From the NCBI RefSeq assembly GCF_030694085.1, contig NZ_JAUXZE010000039.1, positions 248,001 through 312,000 of the forward strand: DNA of 64,000 nucleotides, in the 5' to 3' direction. Below, one piece after another: positions 35,915 through 45,595 of the stretch; within the stretch, counting starts at the first letter, position 1; each line of letters opens with the position of its first letter. The notes below the pieces were generated by a model that was not told where the DNA came from, did not search any database, and was given only the letters and a program-made list of their open reading frames with translations. A program made the translations under genes and the position numbers. Origin of the DNA: Tabrizicola sp. GTDB lineage: Bacteria; Pseudomonadota; Alphaproteobacteria; Rhodobacterales; Rhodobacteraceae.

Positions 35915-36586
35915 ATGCGTAGCTTGCTGACCAGCCTTGCGGTCTGTGCCGCGCTGATGCCCGCTGTAGGCCAAGCCCAGGATTTGTCGGAGGAAGAGCT
36001 GTTGCAGATGTTCCTGGCGCAGCGGGATGCTTACAAGGCCGCCGTGGAAGGCAACACCGCGCTGACCCGTGGGCTGACGCTGATCACGGCGGATGATGTC
36101 GAGATCGCCACGGAAGTCGCCACCCAAGACACCGCCACCGAAACCGCCGGAACCGAGGTTGCGTCCGATGCCTCGGCCGGGGCGGTCAAGCAGCCGACCG
36201 AAACCGTCGTTTCCAGCAATGAAACCGCGACACTTGTGAAGATGCCCGAAGGCATGGGCGTCAACATCCGCATAGAGTTTGCCTTCGACAGCGCCGCGCT
36301 TGACGACGCACAGAAGCCGAAGCTGCAGACATTGTGCAACGTGATGCGGACTGCGGATATCCAGCTCTTTCGCATCATTGGCCATACGGATGCCTCGGGC
36401 TCCGACGACTATAACGAACGGCTGTCTCGCCTTCGTGCCGAGGAAGTGCAGCGCTTCTTCGTGAACGACTGCGGCATCGCGGCCAATCGCCTTGAGGCGG
36501 TGGGACTGGGCGAACGGTTCCTGCTTGAAGACTACGATCCCGACTCGGACCAGAACCGGCGGGTAGAGTTCCAGGCTCTGAGCTGA
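35915..36586 (+). CDS. secreted OmpA-family peptidoglycan-binding protein
   Basis: The product is 223 residues. A Sec signal peptide (about 1-22, ending GQAQ) is followed by an acidic, Thr/Ala-rich region and an OmpA C-terminal domain (about 110-223, IEFAFDSAALDD, IIGHTDASGSDDYNERLS, NRRVEFQAL). It is probably periplasmic or outer-membrane-attached. It diverges from pppA across 152 bases and closes the T6SS block, but a direct T6SS role is not certain. The ATG at 35915 has a GGAAGGTGG site just before it; an in-frame TTG at 35897 was set aside. Confidence 0.85.
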   Translation: MRSLLTSLAVCAALMPAVGQAQDLSEEELLQMFLAQRDAYKAAVEGNTALTRGLTLITADDVEIATEVATQDTATETAGTEVASDASAGAVKQPTETVVSSNETATLVKMPEGMGVNIRIEFAFDSAALDDAQKPKLQTLCNVMRTADIQLFRIIGHTDASGSDDYNERLSRLRAEEVQRFFVNDCGIAANRLEAVGLGERFLLEDYDPDSDQNRRVEFQALS

Positions 36587-36622
36587 CGCTTGGTCAGAGT
36601 TCGGTCCTAACCCTTGCCCCCT

Positions 36623-37810
36623 TCAGGCGCGTTGCAGCCTGACATATTTGATCGCTCGACGGTGATAGGTGTAGGCAATATGCAAAGCCCCGTCAGATCC
36701 TGCGATGATGGACGGATAGGAGTATTCCTTGTTCAACCCGTCCTTGGAATTATTGGTCAGACAATAGCCGCTGCCGTCTTCAAGTCGACGCATGTCCGGG
36801 AATGTCGCGCCATTGTCCTGCGAAAGCGCTAGTACAAGCGGCGCGCGGGGCACGCCCCAGATCGCGCCACTTGTGGCGTTGAGGACTGGGGTCCCCCCAG
36901 CCTCGCCTTCGTCGTCAATCTCGTCATAAAGCGATGCTCGGCGCTGGTCCGACATTTCGGCGTTCATCGGATTGCCGACGAGGGCGATGCGCATGTCGGC
37001 AAGGCGGATGGCTTGCACGGAGGAGTTGTTGTTCGGCAAGTCGGTAACGGTCGGCTTCGACCAGCTGAGCCCGCCATCCACCGACAGACTGCGCCGGACC
37101 CGGTTCGCGCAGCGGTCGCGGTAGAAGGCCGGCATGACGCCGTCCTGGGCGGGAACGGGGTTCATATGCACTGCCCCCAGACTGTCCGGCACCTCGATGG
37201 CCGACCAAGTCATGCCGGAGTCTTGTGAGACGAGCATCACCGCAGTGTCCAGCGATCCGGTCCAGCGACCCTGCGGCGGGGTTACGCACCGAAAGCCCGG
37301 CAGCAGCCATTCTCCCTGTGGTCCGATGCGCGGCGGTTGGCGCACGAAGACTCCTGTGAAATCGCCCAGCCGCCGTGCTTCTCCGAACGTGGCACCACAG
37401 TCCTGCGACCGGCGGAAGTGGATTTCGCATGCGTCCTGTCGACCGCCCGGCTGCGAGGTGTGAAAGAGCCAGACAGCGCCATTAGGTGCGACGAACAGGA
37501 CGGGATTCTGTTCGGATCGATCAGCGCGGTCGCTCAGACGTTCGGCCGACGTCCAGTGGTGCGAACCCGGGCGCAGGCGCGACATCCAGACCGAGATGTC
37601 GCCCATTCCCTCCATCGTGCCGCCGAACCAAACGCATGCCAGCGAGTCATCCGGTAGCCAGCACAGATTCGCGGCATGATTCTGGACGCAGGGCGAGGAC
37701 AGCATCGCTTCGACCCGGTCGGACTCGGTCAGGTGCGGTCGCAGAAGACCGTCCATGTAAGCCTCTATTTCCGCTGTCGAAAGTTCGCCTGGTCTCATGG
37801 CCTTTGTCAT
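36623..37810 (-). CDS. sialidase-family (BNR/Asp-box) protein
   Basis: The product is 395 residues. At least four Asp-box motifs (Ser-x-Asp-x-Gly-x-Thr/Ser-Trp/Phe) are visible: RSQDCGATF, VSQDSGMTW, LSVDGGLSW and LSQDNGATF. This marks a six-bladed sialidase-like propeller. No signal peptide is seen, so it is probably cytoplasmic, where it would act on imported oligosaccharides. It is divergent from a Dpp-type transporter operon with a NanA/DapA-family lyase. Substrate (sialic acid, rhamnose or another terminal sugar) cannot be told. The ATG at 37810 has a GGGAG-type site upstream; longer versions would add 40 unlike residues. Confidence 0.8.
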   Translation of the reverse strand: MTKAMRPGELSTAEIEAYMDGLLRPHLTESDRVEAMLSSPCVQNHAANLCWLPDDSLACVWFGGTMEGMGDISVWMSRLRPGSHHWTSAERLSDRADRSEQNPVLFVAPNGAVWLFHTSQPGGRQDACEIHFRRSQDCGATFGEARRLGDFTGVFVRQPPRIGPQGEWLLPGFRCVTPPQGRWTGSLDTAVMLVSQDSGMTWSAIEVPDSLGAVHMNPVPAQDGVMPAFYRDRCANRVRRSLSVDGGLSWSKPTVTDLPNNNSSVQAIRLADMRIALVGNPMNAEMSDQRRASLYDEIDDEGEAGGTPVLNATSGAIWGVPRAPLVLALSQDNGATFPDMRRLEDGSGYCLTNNSKDGLNKEYSYPSIIAGSDGALHIAYTYHRRAIKYVRLQRA

Positions 37811-38112
37811 GGTCGCGGCTCTCCCAATGTTTCGACAACCCGGCTGTCGGGCGAAACCGTTGTGGAGGAAAGTTTCAAATATTACAAGTTTCATGTGGAG
37901 ATTTCGCCACCAAGAGGCCGGAAGATACAACTAAATTACTGTTTTTATTATATAAAATTCTACAGCTATGAATCCAGAATGCATCGGCTCGCCACAAGCA
38001 AACTAACAAGTTGACAGGAAACTCGCGACCTGTTCCATTTCCAGTCGCAGACTGCCGAACCGGAGGAGTGCCATCGTGGCGCGGGCCGTCCGCTTTACGC
38101 TTGGGAGGTAAC
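37811..38112. promoter_or_regulatory. divergent promoter region, partly AT-rich
   Basis: This 302-base gap separates the sialidase-like gene from the transporter operon. The stretch 37865-37980 is very AT-rich for this genome and includes TTTTATTATATAAAATTC, a likely -10 type or curved region. A perfect TTGACA is at 38011-38016 on the plus strand, with only a poor -10 (TCCATT) at 17 bases. No gene or tRNA is seen. Confidence 0.45.
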
Positions 38113-39747
38113 ATGAAAACCAACACGAAAGAGCGCAACGGCCTGACGCGTCGTGGCGCATTGAAGCTTGGTCTCGGCTCGTTCGTCGCGGTGGCCGCAT
38201 TCGGTCCGGGCGCGCGCATCGTCATGGCGCAGGACGGACAGGTGCTAAAGGCCATCAATCCTGCATTTTCGCAGGACTGGTCGCCGCTGCGCGGGGGCGG
38301 CGTGCCCTACCGCTGGAATTCCGTCTGGAACGCCAGCGCGATGTATTTCAAAGACAAGGGCGAGATCCAGCCCTACGTCCTGACCGAATGGACCCCCTCG
38401 GCCGATTACGTCACCTGGACGCTGAAGCTGAACCCCGAGGCGAAGTTCGCCGACGGCAGCGCGATCACCGCCGCCGATGTGAAAGGTTCGTGGGAACTGT
38501 CGGCCATGCCGGGCACGCAAAACCAGCGCATCGACCAGGTGCTGGCGGGTGTCGCGGGCTATGGCGCGGTGAAGGACGGCTCGGCCACCGACATCTCGGG
38601 CATCGTCGTCAATGATGACGCGACGCTGACGGTCACTTTGGCCGCGCCCGATCCGATCTTCTTCCAGCGGCTTGCCAACCATATTGCGCCCATCGTCAAG
38701 GTCGCCGTCGCGCGCGGCGCAGATGGCAATGAGGTCCCCGATTTCTTCCTCGCCGCCAACGGCGCGACCTCGGGTCCCTTCGTGCTGGAATCGGCCAACC
38801 TGGACACGGGTGAGCTGGTCTGGGTCCCGAACCCGAACTTCTTCGGCCCGGCCCCCAAGCTGGCGCGGATCGAACTGACCGCCGTCGAAGACAACGTGAC
38901 CGCGACGCAGATGCTTGCTTCGGGCGAGTATCAGGCGCATACGGAACTGGTGACCTCGACCATCGTGCAGGACCTGGGGCCAGAGTTTGCCGCGGGGGCA
39001 GAGATCCCGACCTCGCAGCACTTCTGGTTCAACACCGCCCGCGCGCCGATGGACGACCCGAAAGTGCGTGAGGCGCTGATCCTGGCGGTGGACCGCGACG
39101 GGCTGATCAAGGCCTCGTTCCCCGATGGCCCGCACCAGAAGACCGACAGCGTGATGAACGCCGTCCCCGGTGCCGATGACCCCACCTTCGTCCCCTATCC
39201 CTTCGACCCCGAACGCGCCAAGGCGCTTCTGGCCGAGTCGAGCTATGGCGGGCCCGAACGTCTGCCGAAGCTGATGTTCGTCGGCATCTCCAGCCCCGCG
39301 AACGAGGCGGCGGCGCAGTACATTGCCGAACAGTGGCGCCAGAACCTTGGCATCACCGCTGTCGACATGAAACCGCAGCAGGATCAGTATTCCGGCCCTG
39401 ACCAGAACGCGATCCAGATCTTCCGCGACGACGTCGGCACCCGCGTGCCCGATGCGGCAAGCTATCTGGCGGGTTCCATCGCCTCGACCTCGGGCAATGC
39501 GACGGGGAAGATGTCCTACAAGAACGACAAGGTCGACGCGCTGATCACCGAGGCGCTGGCAAAGCCCTCGGACGATCCGGCGCGCATCGCGCTTGCGCAG
39601 GAAGCACAGCGGATCTTCCGCGACGATTTCATGTTCATCCCGTGGTACCGCCAAACCATGTCCCGCTGGGCGGCCGCGAACGTGGCGGGGATGGAAAAGA
39701 ACCTCGACTGGCAGATCGTGGCACCCTGGGCGATTTCCATCGCCTGA
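38113..39747 (+). CDS. Dpp/Opp-type ABC transporter substrate-binding protein
   Basis: The product is 544 residues, normal for the SBP_bac_5 family that binds peptides, nickel or oligosaccharides. The N-terminus shows a Tat signal with TRRGALKLG near 13-21 and a hydrophobic stretch to about 41. The mature part includes FADGSAITAADVKGSWE and RADP-like segments of the family. GGGAGG at 38103-38108 supports the ATG at 38113. It is followed by a strong hairpin and then two permease and two ATPase genes. Downstream genes suggest a sugar-acid or glycoside ligand rather than a peptide, which is inference. Confidence 0.9.
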   Translation: MKTNTKERNGLTRRGALKLGLGSFVAVAAFGPGARIVMAQDGQVLKAINPAFSQDWSPLRGGGVPYRWNSVWNASAMYFKDKGEIQPYVLTEWTPSADYVTWTLKLNPEAKFADGSAITAADVKGSWELSAMPGTQNQRIDQVLAGVAGYGAVKDGSATDISGIVVNDDATLTVTLAAPDPIFFQRLANHIAPIVKVAVARGADGNEVPDFFLAANGATSGPFVLESANLDTGELVWVPNPNFFGPAPKLARIELTAVEDNVTATQMLASGEYQAHTELVTSTIVQDLGPEFAAGAEIPTSQHFWFNTARAPMDDPKVREALILAVDRDGLIKASFPDGPHQKTDSVMNAVPGADDPTFVPYPFDPERAKALLAESSYGGPERLPKLMFVGISSPANEAAAQYIAEQWRQNLGITAVDMKPQQDQYSGPDQNAIQIFRDDVGTRVPDAASYLAGSIASTSGNATGKMSYKNDKVDALITEALAKPSDDPARIALAQEAQRIFRDDFMFIPWYRQTMSRWAAANVAGMEKNLDWQIVAPWAISIA

Positions 39748-39762
39748 CCTGCCATGCCATAG

Positions 39763-39792
39763 CGACGGGCGGGGGCCTTTCCCCGCCCGTTG
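39763..39792 (+). terminator. intercistronic hairpin after the substrate-binding protein gene
   Basis: ACGGGCGGGG at 39765-39774 pairs with CCCCGCCCGT at 39781-39790 around a six-base loop. No T-run follows. Such a structure between a binding-protein gene and its permease genes usually protects or partly ends the transcript, raising binding-protein yield. Confidence 0.6.
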
Positions 39793-39816
39793 TCACCTTG
39801 AACGGGCCCTGTCGCC

Positions 39817-40776
39817 ATGATCGCCTACATCCTTCGACGGCTGCTGCTGTGGATCCCTTCGGTCGTTCTGGTGATGCTGGGCGTCTATGCGCTGGCGTTC
39901 TACGGGGCGGGGGACCCGATCAAGCTGATCTTCCTGCGCGCGCCCGGCGACGTGGCCTATGACCCCGTCAAGATCGAGGCGATCCGTGAGCAGGCCGGGC
40001 TGAACCAGCCCTTCCTGGTGCAGTTCGGCACTTATCTCTGGAACCTGCTGCACGGGAACTTCGGCAACTCGCTTTTCTCGGGGCGGTCGGTCTGGGCGAT
40101 GATCTCGGCGGCAGCCCCGGTGTCCTTGATGCTGGGTCTGATGGCGATGATCGTGACGGCGCTGGTTGCGGTTCCCCTGGGCATGATCGCGGGCATGAAC
40201 CAGAACAGCCGCCTGGACTACACGATCCTGGGGACGGCGGTGACGCTCTGGGCCATTCCGGCCTATGTGGCCGGGCCGCTCTTGATGGTCATGCTCCTGG
40301 CAGTTCTGCCCAGCGGGGCAGTTCCCTACGGCTGGGGCGGGCTTTTCTCGGTCAAGATCATCCTGCCGCTGATCGTGCTGTCCTTCCAGCCCATCGCGCT
40401 GATCATCCGCCAGACCCGCGCCGCGGTGATCGACGTCATGACCGAGGATTACGTCCGCACCGCCCGCGCCAAGGGTGTCCCCGAGCATGTTGTGGCCCTG
40501 CGCCACATCCTGCGGCCCGTGCTGACGCCTGTCGTCACGCAGTTGGGGCTGATCATGATCACCATCGTCAACGGCGCGATCTTCGTCGAACTGGTCTTCG
40601 GCTTGCCGGGTCTGGGCCGACTGACCGTGCAGGCGCTGATCAATTCCGACTATCCGGTGATCCTGGCCGTCACGCTGATCGGGTCCTTTCTGGTCATGGC
40701 GTCAAACCTGCTGGTTGATCTCTTGTATCCGCTGCTTGATCCGCGCGCGACCGATCCCAAGGCGGCGCGGACATGA
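39817..40776 (+). CDS. DppB-type ABC transporter permease
   Basis: The product is 319 residues with six membrane segments, starting with YILRRLLLWIPSVVLVMLGV. The cytoplasmic EAA loop TARAKGVPEHVVALRHILRP (about 210-230) is characteristic of this permease class. It forms the pore with the next gene product. The genes overlap by 4 bases. Confidence 0.93.
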   Translation: MIAYILRRLLLWIPSVVLVMLGVYALAFYGAGDPIKLIFLRAPGDVAYDPVKIEAIREQAGLNQPFLVQFGTYLWNLLHGNFGNSLFSGRSVWAMISAAAPVSLMLGLMAMIVTALVAVPLGMIAGMNQNSRLDYTILGTAVTLWAIPAYVAGPLLMVMLLAVLPSGAVPYGWGGLFSVKIILPLIVLSFQPIALIIRQTRAAVIDVMTEDYVRTARAKGVPEHVVALRHILRPVLTPVVTQLGLIMITIVNGAIFVELVFGLPGLGRLTVQALINSDYPVILAVTLIGSFLVMASNLLVDLLYPLLDPRATDPKAART

Positions 40777-41726
40777 CCGACGGCACGATCATCAACCCGC
40801 CCGAGGACCGGCCCTCCAGCCTGTGGCGGGACGCCTGGCGCAGGCTTCGGCGTAACCGGCTGGCCGTGGCCGGGCTTGTCGTGCTGGCGGTTCTGGTCTT
40901 TGTCGCGGCCTTCGGACCCTGGCTGACGCCCTATGATTTCTTGTCGCAAAACCTGGACGCGCGGAACCTGCCGCCCTCGCTGGGCCATCCCTTCGGAACC
41001 GACGACCTGGGCCGCGATGTCATGTCCCGCGTGATCTATGGCGCACGCACCGCCTTTCTGGTCGCTGTCCTGGTCACCGTGGTCGCTGTCCTGATCGGAG
41101 TCGTCCTTGGTGCCATCGCGGGCTTCTACGGTGGCCGCTTCGACAAGACGCTGATGTGGGTGACGGACATGACCATGTCGGTGCCGCAACTGCTGCTGGT
41201 CGTCGTCATCAACGCATCGCTCAAGCAGCCCATCTCGTTGTGGATGGAAGCGCGCTACATGGAGACGATGAACCCCCTTTACCGGAACTCGGCCATCATC
41301 GATTTCGTACTGGTCTTCGGGTCGATGGCGCTGATCTCGTGGCCGCCTTACGCGCGTCTGGTGCGGGCGCAGGTCCTGTCGATCCGCAATCGTCCGTATG
41401 TCACTGCGGCCCGTGCGCTGGGGTTGACCAATCGGATCATCCTGACCCGCTACGTGATGCCGAACGCTGTCGGCCCGCTGATCGTCGCCATCTCGGCGGG
41501 TCTTGGCACCGCGATGGTGCTGGAAAGCGCGTTTTCCTTCCTGGGTATCGGGGTGAACCCGCCGACGCCCAGCTGGGGCAACATGATCTCGGACGGGCTG
41601 CGGGTCTGGACGAACTATCCCCACTTGCTTCTGGCCCCTGCCGCCGTGCTGGCCGTTGTGACAGTGGCCTTCAACTTCCTGGGCGACGGGTTGAACGACG
41701 CGCTGAATCCGAAGGGTCAGAAATGA
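40773..41726 (+). CDS. DppC-type ABC transporter permease
   Basis: The product is 317 residues. The N-terminal cytoplasmic arm WRDAWRRLRRNRLAVAGLVV is typical of DppC/OppC, as are HPFGTDDLGRDVMSRVIYGA and the EAA loop ARALGLTNRIILTRYVMPNA. Six membrane segments are predicted. It overlaps dppB-like by 4 bases and the first ATPase gene by 4 bases. Confidence 0.93.
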   Translation: MTDGTIINPPEDRPSSLWRDAWRRLRRNRLAVAGLVVLAVLVFVAAFGPWLTPYDFLSQNLDARNLPPSLGHPFGTDDLGRDVMSRVIYGARTAFLVAVLVTVVAVLIGVVLGAIAGFYGGRFDKTLMWVTDMTMSVPQLLLVVVINASLKQPISLWMEARYMETMNPLYRNSAIIDFVLVFGSMALISWPPYARLVRAQVLSIRNRPYVTAARALGLTNRIILTRYVMPNAVGPLIVAISAGLGTAMVLESAFSFLGIGVNPPTPSWGNMISDGLRVWTNYPHLLLAPAAVLAVVTVAFNFLGDGLNDALNPKGQK

Positions 41727-42712
41727 ACGCGCTTCTGGATATCCGTGGCCTGACCATCGACATCGACCGTGACAGCGGCCCTGCCCGCGTGGTGGACGGT
41801 ATCGACCTGACCGTGGCCGAGGGGGAATCCCTTGGCATCGTGGGCGAATCCGGCTGCGGCAAAAGCCTGACGATGCTGTCGCTGGTAGGCCTTCTGCCCA
41901 ACCGCATCCGCGCGACCGGAGGTGTCGCGGATTTCGCGGGCAAGGACCTGCTTGCCATGTCGTCCGAAGAACTGCGCCGCCTGCGCGGATCGCAGATCGG
42001 CTTCATCTTCCAGGACCCGATGACCAGCCTGAACCCGGTAATGCGGGTCGGGGCCCAGATCGCCGAGGCGCTGGTCTATCAAAGCGGCATGGCCAAGCCT
42101 GCCGCAATGGAACGGGCCGCCGAGTTGCTGGAGCTGGTCGGCATCCCTTCGCCCCGCGACCGGCTGATGGCCTATCCGCATGAGCTGTCGGGCGGGATGC
42201 GCCAGCGGGTGATGATCGCCATCGGTCTGGCCGGATCGCCGCGGCTTCTGATTGCGGACGAACCCACAACCGCGCTGGACGTGACGATCCAGGCGCAGAT
42301 CGTGGACCTTGTCCGCGACTTGAAGGACCGCTTCGGGATGTCGGTGGTCTGGATCACCCATGACCTTGCGCTGATCGCGGGTCTCGCCGACCGGATCGCC
42401 GTCCTCTACGCCGGAACCGTGGTCGAGGATTCGCCCGTGGACGTGCTTTTCGAGCGGCCCACCCACCCCTACACCCGCGGCCTCCTCGCCTCGCTGCCGA
42501 CGCTGACCGACAAGCCGATGTCGCGCCTGCCGTCCATCGCCGGCACCCCGCCCGAGCCGGGCCGCCGCCCGCCGGGCTGCCCCTTCGCACCGCGCTGTGC
42601 ACTGGTGACCGCTGTCTGCACCACGTCTGTCCCACGCCTTGCACCCGTGGCGGGCAGTGCCCCGGGCCATCGCGCGGCCTGTTTCGTCACGGCAGGGGAG
42701 GGCGCATCGTGA
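41723..42712 (+). CDS. DppD-type ABC transporter ATPase
   Basis: The product is 329 residues. Walker A is [10 protein letters not shown] near 48-57, the signature is LSGGMRQRV and Walker B is LLIADEPTTALDVT. The C-terminal domain with PGRRPPGCPFAPRC is the family's oligopeptide-transport tail. It pairs with the following ATPase, with which it overlaps by 4 bases. Confidence 0.94.
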   Translation: MNALLDIRGLTIDIDRDSGPARVVDGIDLTVAEGESLGIVGESGCGKSLTMLSLVGLLPNRIRATGGVADFAGKDLLAMSSEELRRLRGSQIGFIFQDPMTSLNPVMRVGAQIAEALVYQSGMAKPAAMERAAELLELVGIPSPRDRLMAYPHELSGGMRQRVMIAIGLAGSPRLLIADEPTTALDVTIQAQIVDLVRDLKDRFGMSVVWITHDLALIAGLADRIAVLYAGTVVEDSPVDVLFERPTHPYTRGLLASLPTLTDKPMSRLPSIAGTPPEPGRRPPGCPFAPRCALVTAVCTTSVPRLAPVAGSAPGHRAACFVTAGEGAS

Positions 42713-43713
42713 CCGCACCCCTTCTGTCCATCCGCAACCTGACCAAAGAGTTCCCCGTCCGCCTTGGCGCTTTCGGTGAACGGGCCGCCACCGTCCATGC
42801 CCTCGATTGCCTTAACATCGACATCAGCGAGGGCGAGACGCTATCCCTGGTCGGGGAATCCGGGTGCGGGAAATCGACTACCGGCTACTGCGTCTTGAAC
42901 ATCCAGCGGCCGACCAGCGGGTCGGTGATCTATGCCGGCACCGATATCGCGCAACTTGACGATGACGGGATGCGGCCGTTCCGGCGCGACCTGCAGATCG
43001 TCTTCCAGGACCCCTATTCGACACTGAACCCTCGCATGACCATCGGCGAGGCGCTGGCCGAGCCGATCCTGTTCCACGGCCTGGCCCGGAAATCGGAAAT
43101 CCGCGACCGACTGCACCAGCTTCTCGCCGATGTCGGCCTGTCCGAGCGGTTCGCCAGCCGCTACCCACATGAGCTTTCGGGCGGGCAACGGCAGCGGGTC
43201 GCCATCGCCCGTGCCCTGGCCTGCCAGCCGCGCTTCATCGTCTGCGACGAGGCGATCTCGGCGCTGGATGTGTCGGTGCAGGCGCAGATCCTGAACCTGC
43301 TTCTGGACCTGCAGCAGAAGTACGGGCTGACCTACCTTTTCATCGCGCATGACCTTGCCGTGGTCCGCCACATCTCGGACCGCGTCGGCGTGATGTATCT
43401 GGGACGGCTGGCGGAACTTGCGCCCGCCGCCGCCTTGTTCGTGCAGCCCCTGCATCCCTACACCCGCGCACTTCTTTCGGCGGTGCCGTCCACCGACCCC
43501 CGCGCCGCGCGCACCCGGCAACGCTTGCAGGGCGAGGTGCCCTCGCCGCTTGCGCCGCCCCCCGGCTGCCGCTTCCACACCCGCTGCCCGCTGGCCCGCG
43601 CGCAGTGCCGCAGCGACGTGCCCCCTCTGCGGGAAGTGGTGTCCGGGCACTCTGTCGCCTGCCACGCCGTATCCTCACCCACCGCAACGAACTGGGAGCA
43701 CAGCCCGGCATGA
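42709..43713 (+). CDS. DppF-type ABC transporter ATPase
   Basis: The product is 334 residues. Walker A is [10 protein letters not shown], the signature [15 protein letters not shown] and Walker [15 protein letters not shown], followed by a tail with [14 protein letters not shown]. Its stop overlaps the start of the PdxA2-like gene, so transport and catabolism are cotranscribed. Confidence 0.94.
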   Translation: MTAPLLSIRNLTKEFPVRLGAFGERAATVHALDCLNIDISEGETLSLVGESGCGKSTTGYCVLNIQRPTSGSVIYAGTDIAQLDDDGMRPFRRDLQIVFQDPYSTLNPRMTIGEALAEPILFHGLARKSEIRDRLHQLLADVGLSERFASRYPHELSGGQRQRVAIARALACQPRFIVCDEAISALDVSVQAQILNLLLDLQQKYGLTYLFIAHDLAVVRHISDRVGVMYLGRLAELAPAAALFVQPLHPYTRALLSAVPSTDPRAARTRQRLQGEVPSPLAPPPGCRFHTRCPLARAQCRSDVPPLREVVSGHSVACHAVSSPTATNWEHSPA

Positions 43714-44666
43714 CGCCCCCCCCGATTGGCATCACCATGGGCGATCCCGCCGGTGTCGGCCCCGAGATCATCGTGAAATCGCTGGCCGCGATGGATGTCG
43801 CCGCGCGCCGTGGCATCCGGGTCTATGGCAACCGGGACAGCCTAGCGGCCGCCGAGGCGGTGCTGCAGACCGGTCTTGACCTTGCCAAGCTGGACATTGT
43901 CCACGTGGATATTCCGGGCGCTCTGCCTGACTTTGGCAAACTCGACCCACGCTGCGGCGAGGCGAGCTACCAGTTCATCGCCGCAGCTGTCCGTGATGCG
44001 CTGACTGGTGGGATCGGCTGCATCGTCACTGCCCCGATCAACAAGGCCGCGCTGAATGCGGCGGGGCACCATCACGACGGCCACACCGGCCTTCTGGCCC
44101 ACCTGACCGGCACAAAGACCTGCCACATGCTGCTGGCCTCGGACCGGCTGTCGGTGATCCACAACTCGACCCACGTCTCGCTGAAGGATGCCATCGAACG
44201 CGCCACGACGGACCGCGTGCTGGCCACGATCCGCGCCGGGCACCGGCATTTCGTGCGGCTGGGCAATCCCGCGCCGCGCATCGCCGTGGCGGGGATCAAC
44301 CCGCATTGCGGCGAGGGTGGCCTTTTCGGAACCGAGGATGACGACCAGATCGCCCCCGCAGTAGCCGCAGCCCGTGCCGAAGGGATCGACGTGCAGGGGC
44401 CGATTTCGGCCGACACGGTCTTTCACCGCGCCTATACCGGGGCCTTCGATCTGGTGGTCGCGCAATACCATGACCAGGGGCATATCCCGATCAAGCTGGT
44501 GGCCTTCGACAGCGCGGTCAACGTGTCGGTCGGCCTGCCCATCGACCGCTGCTCGGTCGACCACGGCACCGCCTTCGACATCGCCGGACGCGGGATCGCG
44601 GACAACGGCAACCTAGATCACGCGCTGGCCTATGCCGCGCGTCTGACCGGCCAGCGGAGGGGCTGA
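43710..44666 (+). CDS. pdxA2: PdxA2-type 4-phosphate acid-sugar dehydrogenase
   Basis: The product is 318 residues and belongs to the PdxA family: [13 protein letters not shown] near the start, then [19 protein letters not shown] with metal-binding His and [13 protein letters not shown]. PdxA proper makes pyridoxal phosphate, but PdxA2 paralogues that lie with a DUF1537 kinase act on D-threonate or D-erythronate 4-phosphate and give dihydroxyacetone phosphate. The DUF1537 kinase at 47480-48541 supports that reading. The ATG overlaps the stop of the ATPase gene. Confidence 0.85.
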   Translation: MTPPPIGITMGDPAGVGPEIIVKSLAAMDVAARRGIRVYGNRDSLAAAEAVLQTGLDLAKLDIVHVDIPGALPDFGKLDPRCGEASYQFIAAAVRDALTGGIGCIVTAPINKAALNAAGHHHDGHTGLLAHLTGTKTCHMLLASDRLSVIHNSTHVSLKDAIERATTDRVLATIRAGHRHFVRLGNPAPRIAVAGINPHCGEGGLFGTEDDDQIAPAVAAARAEGIDVQGPISADTVFHRAYTGAFDLVVAQYHDQGHIPIKLVAFDSAVNVSVGLPIDRCSVDHGTAFDIAGRGIADNGNLDHALAYAARLTGQRRG

Positions 44667-44668
44667 CC

Positions 44669-45595
44669 ATGACCTTTGCCATATCCGGTGTCTTCTGTGC
44701 CTCGGCCACGCCCTTGGCGGCCGACCTGTCCCCCGACCTTGAGGCCTACGCCGAGCATTGCCACTCGCTGCTGGACGACGGCTGCGACGGCATAGCGCTT
44801 CTGGGTACCACCGGCGAGGCGAACTCCTTCTCCTCCGCCGAACGGCGCGCGATCCTGGAAGCCGCGCTCTCCGCTGGCATCCCGCCTGCGCGGCTGTTGC
44901 CGGGCACCGGGCTTGCGAATGTGCCCGAGACGGTAGAACTGACCCGCCACGCGCTGTCCTGCGGGGTGACGACGGTCGTGATGCTGCCGCCGTTCTACTA
45001 CAAGGGTGTCAGCGATGACGGGCTTTTCGCGGCCTATGCCAGCGTGATCGAACGCATCGGCGATGCGCGGTTGCGGGTAATCCTTTATCACATACCGCAG
45101 ATGACCGGCCTGCCGATCAGCCATGATCTTATTGAACGACTGCTGACCGCCTTCCCCGAAACCGTCATCGGCATCAAGGACTCTGCCGGTAAGATCGAGA
45201 ACATGGAGGCGATGATTGCCCGCTTTCCCGGTTTTGCCGTTCTGGCCGGGGCCGATCCGCTGCTTCTGCCGCTGATGCGCATGGGAGGCGCGGGCTGCAT
45301 TACCGCCACGTCGAACCTGGTAGGCCGCGACCTGGCCTTCGTCTTCCGCCACGCCAATATCCCCGACCGGGCTGTAGGCGTCGCGGCAGCGCAGGCCCGG
45401 ATCAACGCCTATCGCGACCTGTCCAATTCCTATGTCCAGATTCCCGCCATCAAGGCGATGGTCGGTCGGCGCTACGGAAATCGCGGATGGGCGCGGACGC
45501 GCCCTCCGCTTCTGCCCGCCACGGCTGCTGAACAGGCCGACCTCGCACGGCGGCTTGACGAGATTGACATGCACACACCCGGAGCACCGGCATGA
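44669..45595 (+). CDS. DapA/NanA-family class I aldolase or dehydratase
   Basis: The product is 308 residues, a TIM barrel of the dihydrodipicolinate synthase superfamily. GTTGEANSFS (about 46-55), the Tyr in ILYHIPQMTG (about 132-141) and the Schiff-base Lys in GIKDSAGK (about 168-175) are all present. Members include N-acetylneuraminate lyase and keto-deoxy sugar-acid aldolases or dehydratases. With a sialidase-like gene and an acid-sugar kinase nearby, a 2-keto sugar acid is the likely substrate. It overlaps the next gene by 4 bases. Confidence 0.88.
   Translation: MTFAISGVFCASATPLAADLSPDLEAYAEHCHSLLDDGCDGIALLGTTGEANSFSSAERRAILEAALSAGIPPARLLPGTGLANVPETVELTRHALSCGVTTVVMLPPFYYKGVSDDGLFAAYASVIERIGDARLRVILYHIPQMTGLPISHDLIERLLTAFPETVIGIKDSAGKIENMEAMIARFPGFAVLAGADPLLLPLMRMGGAGCITATSNLVGRDLAFVFRHANIPDRAVGVAAAQARINAYRDLSNSYVQIPAIKAMVGRRYGNRGWARTRPPLLPATAAEQADLARRLDEIDMHTPGAPA

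Noticed and set aside
37811..37930. Longer N-terminus for the sialidase-like gene
   Set aside because: It would add an unlike stretch and remove the ribosome site before 37810.
43710..44666. PdxA of vitamin B6 synthesis
   Set aside because: Linked to an importer and a DUF1537 kinase, not to B6 or ksgA-type neighbours, so PdxA2 is more likely.
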